NCBI GenBank assembly: GCA_030837935.1 | Contig: JAUQXU010000070.1 | Location: 1-7,598, forward strand | DNA length: 7,598 nucleotides | Source of the DNA: Candidatus Brocadia sp. | GTDB lineage: Bacteria > Planctomycetota > Brocadiia > Brocadiales > Brocadiaceae | Direction: 5' to 3' | Shown: one piece after another, positions 1 to 4,701 of the stretch | Layout of the letters: each line of letters opens with the position of its first letter | How positions within the stretch are numbered: position 1 is the first letter of the stretch | The notes under the pieces: model-generated | Told to the model about the DNA's origin: nothing | Seen by the model: the letters and a program-made list of their open reading frames with translations, nothing else | Databases searched by the model: none | Program-made: the position numbers and the translations under genes

Positions 1-36
1 TTTCTTGTGTTTCTTGTGTTTCTTGTGTTTCTTGAT
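1..36. repeat. 9-bp tandem repeat at left window edge
   Basis: The unit tttcttgtg occurs three times perfectly, followed by a fourth copy that changes in its last two bases. The array touches the window edge and may continue beyond it. Because the unit is a multiple of three, at least one frame on each strand stays open across it. The plus frame starting at base 1 reads Phe-Leu-Val repeats and runs to a TGA at 112-114; a minus frame reads Asn-Thr-Arg repeats. Neither has enough context here to be called a gene. Confidence 0.8.
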
Positions 37-104
37 GTCCTTTTATCTTTTTCGATGTTCTTTGGTTTATCCAGCATTTTCAGGGTATTCAAAGATATTT
101 TTAT

Positions 105-109
105 AAGGA
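105..109 (+). promoter_or_regulatory. Ribosome binding site of radical SAM gene
   Basis: AAGGA lies nine bases before the ATG at 119. An ATG at 111-113 is followed two codons later by an in-frame stop, so 119 is the start this site serves. Confidence 0.55.
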
Positions 110-118
110 TATGATAGT

Positions 119-1207
119 ATGACAGATATACGTGTTCTTCCTTACCTGGGTGTTCGATATCAGGTGAAGTATCACACGTGCAATTTGGCATGTCCATATT
201 GCATCGCCGGGTGGAGCGAGCGGGAGAATGTTTTCGATGCAGTGACCTTCCGCCAGGTGGTCAGTAAGTTGAGACAGCTGCCGTATCGAATCAGCCTGCG
301 AATTGGTGTAGGAGGCGAGTTTTTCACATGCCCTGAACTTATGGAAGAAGTGCGAAATATCTGCAATTTCGATACGAATATCTTCGGTGTCAGTTTTTCG
401 ACAAACCTGGTAGCCAGTTGGAACCAGACCATCGGGCCGTTCCTTTCGTCACTCGACACGGGAAAGTTAGGTATGGGTTGCACTTTGCATGACACAGTCA
501 TTAAGGATATCGATGAATTTTTTGATAAGGCTTCTAAAATTAAGAAGTCTGGTGTAGAAGTTTACGTTGGATATGTAGCCATCCCTCAAAAGATAAACTT
601 AATTCCAACATACAAAAAGAGGTGTGATCAGCTTGGAATTCCTTTGATCATGAATGGGCTTATCGGGAAACTCCGCGGTGTGGATGGCACTGATCCCTCA
701 TTGGAGTATCCGCGCGATTACACTTCAGCTGAATTAGCTGCGCTCAAAGAGGTTTGGGATACGCCGCACAGCTACATGATGTTGCTTCGTGCCTGTAACA
801 CAAAGGGAATGGCTTGTTCGGCAGGCCGAAATTACATTTATATTGATCATCGCGGTAACGTCTTTCCCTGTGGAAACACGGCTCAACTCAAAGCATCGAA
901 GAACATGGGAAATATACTCACTGACGAGATTATGATGCAGACTGACGATACGCGCTGTCCTTTCACCTCATGCTGGTGCGGAAATGAAAATCAAGCCTTG
1001 AGAATAGTCGATCAGTATTACGAAAGATCAAGAGCACTGCGCGTGTATCATCAAAAGACGGACATACCGAAGAGTCAGCTTTATCAGGGATATAATCCAT
1101 CTATCTTTGATCGTTCGTTCAAAGATAAAATTGGGTCATCGTGGAAACGAGTGGGTAAATTTTTGGGAAAGTCTTGCAATGCGGCATTAAGCAAGACGAA
1201 AAAATAA
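119..1207 (+). CDS. Radical SAM protein with SPASM-like C-terminal cysteine cluster
   Basis: A 362-residue protein. Seen: the radical SAM 4Fe-4S motif C-x3-C-x2-C at Cys21, Cys25 and Cys28, followed by aromatic/proline residues typical of the family (CPYC). A GGE segment at residues 65-67 matches the SAM-binding strand. The C-terminal third carries Cys226, Cys233, Cys251, Cys280, Cys285 and Cys287, with the 'C-x-AG...G-x-V-x-PCG' pattern seen in SPASM/twitch auxiliary-cluster domains. Family knowledge: such enzymes cleave SAM to a 5'-deoxyadenosyl radical, and auxiliary clusters often bind peptide, protein or small-molecule substrates. The last 30 residues are Lys/Arg-rich. No signal peptide is seen, so it is probably cytoplasmic. 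The substrate cannot be told: no precursor peptide or partner gene is visible, and the next gene downstream is convergent. The start is supported by AAGGA nine bases upstream. Confidence 0.88.
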   Translation: MTDIRVLPYLGVRYQVKYHTCNLACPYCIAGWSERENVFDAVTFRQVVSKLRQLPYRISLRIGVGGEFFTCPELMEEVRNICNFDTNIFGVSFSTNLVASWNQTIGPFLSSLDTGKLGMGCTLHDTVIKDIDEFFDKASKIKKSGVEVYVGYVAIPQKINLIPTYKKRCDQLGIPLIMNGLIGKLRGVDGTDPSLEYPRDYTSAELAALKEVWDTPHSYMMLLRACNTKGMACSAGRNYIYIDHRGNVFPCGNTAQLKASKNMGNILTDEIMMQTDDTRCPFTSCWCGNENQALRIVDQYYERSRALRVYHQKTDIPKSQLYQGYNPSIFDRSFKDKIGSSWKRVGKFLGKSCNAALSKTKK

Positions 1208-1218
1208 TTGACGCCGAT

Positions 1219-1263
1219 GGGGAAAAAAGGTTACCGAACGATTATCGTTTCCCCGGTGTTTTT
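1219..1263 (+). terminator. Possible terminator after radical SAM gene
   Basis: GGGGAAA (1219-1225) can pair with TTTCCCC (1248-1254). A run of five T follows at 1259-1263, shortly after the stem. An alternative inner stem, AACGAT/ATCGTT, competes with it. Its position 11 bases after the stop codon suits termination between the convergent genes, but the loop is long and the T run is slightly offset. Confidence 0.3.
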
Positions 1264-1418
1264 CGCAAGGCCACAACAAAGAGGATATTTAGAGATTTAA
1301 AAGTGCGTGTTGTTTGACTTGTGAGGCGGTAAAGAATTGTGTAGTTTTGGAATACAGCAAATATTCCGGCAAATTATACAAATTCAGATACTTACAGAAA
1401 AACACCAGTTACCCATAA

Positions 1419-1871
1419 CTAAATACCGCCTCCATTTTCAACCTCCATGATCTTTTCCACGCGACGGGCATGTCTTCCCCCTTCAAAGGGGGTTTCTAAC
1501 CACAGTTTGACCTTTTGCTCAAGAAGCTCTTCGTCTATCACATCAGCGCCAATACACAACACGTTAGAATCATTGTGTCTCCGGCTCATCTCTACCGTAT
1601 AAAGGTTATGGCAACATGCGGCCCGCACTCCCCTCACCTTGTTTGCCACTAACGACATCCCGATCCCGGTACCGCAGATCAGAATTCCCCGATCGCACTC
1701 TCCTGACCCAACCGCACGCGACGCTTGTAATCCATAGTCGGGATAGTCTACTGATTCGTTATTTTTATCGGTACCAAAATCCTTCACCGTGTGCCCCATT
1801 TGTATAATCAGAGCTGCTACACGCTTCTTAAAATCAAAACCTCTGTGGTCTGACGCTAATGCAATCTTCAT
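1419..1871 (-). CDS. rpiB: Ribose 5-phosphate isomerase B
   Basis: 150 residues, the normal RpiB length. It interconverts ribose 5-phosphate and ribulose 5-phosphate in the non-oxidative pentose phosphate pathway, in the cytoplasm. Seen: N-terminal ASDHRGF with Asp8-His9, DYPDY at residues 42-46, and the ICGTGIG loop with Cys66, the position of the catalytic Cys in the E. coli enzyme. His99 lies in SRRHND and matches the E. coli catalytic His, and a C-terminal EGGRHARRVEKI segment is present. The ATG at 1871 is chosen because the conserved fold begins there; the open frame extends upstream to a TTG at 1925, but those 18 residues are not family-like. No strong ribosome binding site is visible; a GA-rich stretch lies 10-16 bases upstream. 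It lies 161 bp downstream of tsaC on the same strand and is convergent with the radical SAM gene. RpiB resembles LacA/LacB, but no lactose genes are near. Confidence 0.95.
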   Translation of the reverse strand: MKIALASDHRGFDFKKRVAALIIQMGHTVKDFGTDKNNESVDYPDYGLQASRAVGSGECDRGILICGTGIGMSLVANKVRGVRAACCHNLYTVEMSRRHNDSNVLCIGADVIDEELLEQKVKLWLETPFEGGRHARRVEKIMEVENGGGI

Positions 1872-2032
1872 TATGATTCTATCTTCTTTAAATATTTCCT
1901 TTGAGTTAAAAAACAAAAAACACAATTTATACCTACGCTACTATCAATTTATTTCGCTCGCAAAGCATAAAATCTCTAGTTACGATTTACGAAAGCGCTA
2001 CGGACTTATCTGATCTACTCATCCTATAATTA

Positions 2033-2659
2033 TTATACTTTTACGAAGTTGTTTTCAAGACAACTTCGTATCATGGTCTCCGAAATAATACCCTGGCGAA
2101 TAATCTCAAAGGTCTCGTCTTTCAGCCTAATCACCGTAGAAGGGGAACGAAACCGTGTAGAACCGCCATCAAGGATCATGTGTATCTTTCCTCTAAAGTC
2201 CATCAGCACCTGCTGCGCATCTGTAGAGGGGGGATATCCGGAAATATTTGCACTCGTAGTAACAACAGGAACTTTTGTGGCACGGATCAAATCCCTTGCC
2301 ACGGTATTATCCGGAAGCCGTATACTAATGTCTGACCCATCCTTTAACGGAAAAATAATGGCTAAGGCCCCTGGCCAGAAAAGTTTCATTAATCTCTTTG
2401 CCGTGTTAGAAAAATGATCGACATACTTCTTCGCCTCATCGGGGTCGGCAATCATCAGGGTCAGCTGTTTTTCTTCTACTCGTTTCTTAACCTTATAGAT
2501 ACGCTCAACGGCTTTCGCATTGTCTCTATGGGCACCAAGGCCATACACCGTCTCTGTGGGAAAGACAACAAGTTCGCCACCCTTTAATGCCTGAGCGGCC
2601 AATTCTATGTGTTTCGAATAAAGATTTTGATCTTTTAGATTCAGTACGATCGTTTCCAT
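2033..2659 (-). CDS. tsaC: L-threonylcarbamoyladenylate synthase (YrdC/TsaC domain)
   Basis: 208 residues, a single YrdC-fold domain. It makes threonylcarbamoyl-AMP from threonine, bicarbonate and ATP, the first step of t6A37 modification of ANN-decoding tRNAs. Seen: PTETVYGLG at residues 34-42, a K-x-R element at Lys58-Arg60, FWPG at 94-97, an IRLP strand at 113-116, TSANISG at 135-141, and a C-terminal STVIRL segment followed by IRQG. PTETVYGLG and SANISG favour TsaC/Sua5 over the paralogue YciO, which has a different N-terminal motif. The extra C-terminal domain of Sua5 is absent, so this is the short TsaC type. One small oddity is that the usual R-P-x-x-K-P-L segment reads R-V-E-E-K-Q-L. 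The ATG at 2659 has no clear Shine-Dalgarno sequence but gives the normal length. It is followed by rpiB on the same strand. Confidence 0.93.
   Translation of the reverse strand: METIVLNLKDQNLYSKHIELAAQALKGGELVVFPTETVYGLGAHRDNAKAVERIYKVKKRVEEKQLTLMIADPDEAKKYVDHFSNTAKRLMKLFWPGALAIIFPLKDGSDISIRLPDNTVARDLIRATKVPVVTTSANISGYPPSTDAQQVLMDFRGKIHMILDGGSTRFRSPSTVIRLKDETFEIIRQGIISETMIRSCLENNFVKV
2042..2070. repeat. 11-bp perfect inverted repeat at 3' end of tsaC
   Basis: TACGAAGTTGT (2042-2052) and ACAACTTCGTA (2060-2070) are exact reverse complements separated by a 7-base loop. The hairpin lies inside the last codons of tsaC, six bases before the end of its stop codon. On the tsaC transcript it is followed by AAAAGTATAA rather than a U run, so it is not a standard intrinsic terminator. 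Confidence 0.8.
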
Positions 2660-2788
2660 CGCTATTGTCTAAGAAACGGCGTCATGGAGAGTGCATCAAC
2701 AACATTCGCCACTACATAAGGTAACCGTCAAAGTTTATTTTAAAATTTCTGGTACCATTGAAATTCCCGATGCACATCATACAGGAAT

Positions 2789-2817
2789 AGTGTAAATTCT
2801 AAACATCAATATTTCAA
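2789..2817 (-). promoter_or_regulatory. Candidate promoter for tsaC
   Basis: Read on the minus strand, TTGAAA (2817-2812) and TACACT (2794-2789) are separated by 17 bases. They match the sigma-70 consensus at 5/6 and 4/6. Transcription would begin near 2782, giving a leader of about 120 bases. That leader holds a dyad (AATTTC 2744-2749 and GAAATT 2760-2765, around a TGGTACCA palindrome) that could be an operator or RNA structure; no regulator is known. Confidence 0.35.
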
Positions 2818-2830
2818 CTTCTTTTATGCC

Positions 2831-2860
2831 TTGACAATAAATTGCTAAATTTGGTAGAGT
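2831..2860 (+). promoter_or_regulatory. Candidate promoter for S55 gene, possibly leaderless
   Basis: A perfect TTGACA (2831-2836) is followed after 18 bases by TAGAGT (2855-2860, 4/6 match to TATAAT). The expected transcription start, about seven bases after the -10 box, falls at 2867-2868, on the A of the ATG. No Shine-Dalgarno sequence precedes that ATG, which agrees with a leaderless mRNA. This is inference from spacing alone. Confidence 0.45.
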
Positions 2861-2867
2861 TTGCAGC

Positions 2868-4685
2868 ATGGAACCCAAGACATTTACATTACCTTATTTA
2901 TTCATGCTCTTAAGTATTTTTCCGGCCTTTATTTCACAGAGCAACCGATCTCTCCTTGCTGCAGAAAATATTATGGACGTCGATGAGATTGTACCCGGCA
3001 TGAAAGGATATGGTAAAACTGTTTTTACTGGTGACCGAATAGAAATATTCAACGTTGAAGTACTTGGTATTATAAGAAACTGGGAAGCAAAGAGCAACAT
3101 GATTCTGATCAAGATGTCGGGTGGCCCTTTGGAAAAATCTGGTATCATCGCAGGTATGAGCGGCAGCCCCGTTTATATCAGCAATCGGCTCATTGGAGCT
3201 GTTGCCTACGGATGGAGCTTTGCAAAAGAGGCAATTGCGGGTGTTACCCCGATTCTCGAAATGAAAAGAACCTTGCTCAACATACCAACACAGGAAAAAG
3301 GCAATTCGCTGTCCGTTACAGATTGGGAACTCCCGTCTATTTCACAAGATGATCTTTCTAAAAGACCGACGGCCACTTCCATGATACCACAAGAAGTAAC
3401 GAACCACGATTCAAGCAAAATAGCGCTTACACCCATACTCTCTCCCTTAGTAATATCAGGCGTTGACAGCGAAGTCTTACACAGGATGCAACCACTCTTT
3501 CATGCCTGTGGATTATATCCCGTGCAGGGGGGAAGTTATGTTTCATACACAGAAACACCAGGGAAGGCCAAGCTTGTTCCGGGGGCCTCGGTGGCCGCTA
3601 TCCTGGTGAGAGGAGACCTTAGTGCAGCCGTTGTTGGGACGGTAACGTATGTAGAGGGAAACACAGTCCTTGCCTTTGGACATCCCTTTTTACAAACAGG
3701 AAATGCAGACCTTCCCATGGCATCTGCCTATGTTTATACGGTCCTCTGCAGCCAATCGAATTCTGTGAAAATGGCTTCTCCGGTAGAAGTCATCGGCCGA
3801 ATATGTCAGGATAGAAAGTCCGGGATTGCCGGGGTTCTTGGAGAGTCCTCCCCCATGATACCCTGCCATATCAAAGTGGAAGGTTCGCAAAAGCTCACAT
3901 ATGATTTTGAAGTCGCAGATAATAAACTTTTAACGCCGAGCCTTATTTTGATGGCCGCTCAAAGCGCTGCGTTATCCACAGAAAGGAAGGTAGGGGAAAA
4001 ATCGGTAAACGTAAAACTGTCAGTTCATATTGAAGGATATGAAAGACCCGTTGTGATTGAAAATGTCTTTTACGAACTCGATCAATCCTGGTTTTCCCTT
4101 AATCATATCGTCCAGCCTTTTGCCATGATCATCAATAATCAATTCCAGGAAGTGCGCATAAACAGGATTGATCTTCACATTAAGATATTGGACACCCGAA
4201 AAACAGCCTATATAGAGTCCATTAGGGTGGATAAAAAGCATGTAAAACCAGGGGACACATTACAGGTAGACGTAAGCCTTAAACCATTTACGGGAGAAAG
4301 TTTTTCTCAGACGGTAATGATGCGCATACCAGAGGACGCTCTTCCGGGAAGTACGTTGAATGTTACGGCCTGTGATGCTATATATGGTCAGGCATTAAAT
4401 CTGGGGCGGTCAGCAGGAAAGTACTTGCCCACGAATTTTGATCAGCTCATACGTTATATCGAAAATATGGAGCGAAACAATAATCTCATGGTACGTATTT
4501 TATTAGCTAAAAAAGGAATTACTTATAAAGGAGAGGGGTTCCCGTCGCTCCCGGCATCGATGCTTTCCATTATGAGTTTTTCCAATCAAAGCGGGATTGG
4601 TCCTCTCGTTGACGAGGTTGTATCCCGTGTTCCAACGAAATATGTGCTGAATGGAAATCAAACGATCCCAATATTGGTTAAATAA
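2868..4685 (+). CDS. Exported SpoIVB-like peptidase S55 domain protein
   Basis: 605 residues. A hydrophobic segment at about residues 8-24 with an Ala-Ala near 31-32 suggests a signal peptide or N-terminal anchor, so it probably acts outside the cytoplasm. Seen: a V-P-G-M-K-G-Y-G-K-T-V-F opening at 42-53, an IEIFNVEVLGI strand at 58-68, the serine-peptidase loop GMSGSP at 96-101 (Ser98 likely nucleophile) followed by LIGAVAYGW, GTVTYVEGN at 257-265, and AFGHPF at 269-274 (His272 candidate catalytic His). Residues from about 135 to 190 look like a flexible linker. The C-terminal region (about 445-505) has an Ig-like beta pattern. Family knowledge: SpoIVB is the Bacillus sporulation signalling protease, but it has a PDZ domain and the His motif before the Ser motif; here no PDZ is seen and the order is reversed. 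Relatives of this type occur in non-sporulating Gram-negatives, with function unknown. The start lacks a Shine-Dalgarno sequence; an internal ATG at 2904 is an alternative. The propeller gene follows on the same strand. Proteolytic activity is unproven. Confidence 0.85.
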   Translation: MEPKTFTLPYLFMLLSIFPAFISQSNRSLLAAENIMDVDEIVPGMKGYGKTVFTGDRIEIFNVEVLGIIRNWEAKSNMILIKMSGGPLEKSGIIAGMSGSPVYISNRLIGAVAYGWSFAKEAIAGVTPILEMKRTLLNIPTQEKGNSLSVTDWELPSISQDDLSKRPTATSMIPQEVTNHDSSKIALTPILSPLVISGVDSEVLHRMQPLFHACGLYPVQGGSYVSYTETPGKAKLVPGASVAAILVRGDLSAAVVGTVTYVEGNTVLAFGHPFLQTGNADLPMASAYVYTVLCSQSNSVKMASPVEVIGRICQDRKSGIAGVLGESSPMIPCHIKVEGSQKLTYDFEVADNKLLTPSLILMAAQSAALSTERKVGEKSVNVKLSVHIEGYERPVVIENVFYELDQSWFSLNHIVQPFAMIINNQFQEVRINRIDLHIKILDTRKTAYIESIRVDKKHVKPGDTLQVDVSLKPFTGESFSQTVMMRIPEDALPGSTLNVTACDAIYGQALNLGRSAGKYLPTNFDQLIRYIENMERNNNLMVRILLAKKGITYKGEGFPSLPASMLSIMSFSNQSGIGPLVDEVVSRVPTKYVLNGNQTIPILVK

Positions 4686-4701
4686 AGCAAAAAAAACAAT
4701 C

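Noticed and set aside
1..77. Minus-strand frame from an ATG at 77 reading Asn-Thr-Arg repeats to the window edge
   Set aside because: No ribosome binding site, low-complexity product, and about 25 codons only.
1..114. Plus-strand frame with Phe-Leu-Val repeats ending at TGA 112-114, as the tail of an upstream membrane protein
   Set aside because: Only about 37 codons are visible, they are dominated by the tandem repeat, and other frames are open too. It is plausible but not supportable from this window.
1349..1367. Hairpin GGAATA/TATTCC in the convergent gap
   Set aside because: Six pairs with no T run on either side; likely chance in an AT-rich gap.
1407..1420. Small dyad AGTTA/TAACT over the rpiB stop codon, followed on the minus strand by GGTGTTTTT
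   Set aside because: The stem has only five AT-rich pairs; too weak to call a terminator.
1872..1925. Extended N-terminus of rpiB from a TTG at 1925
   Set aside because: The 18 extra residues do not belong to the RpiB fold, and the ATG at 1871 gives the standard length and start MKIALASDH.
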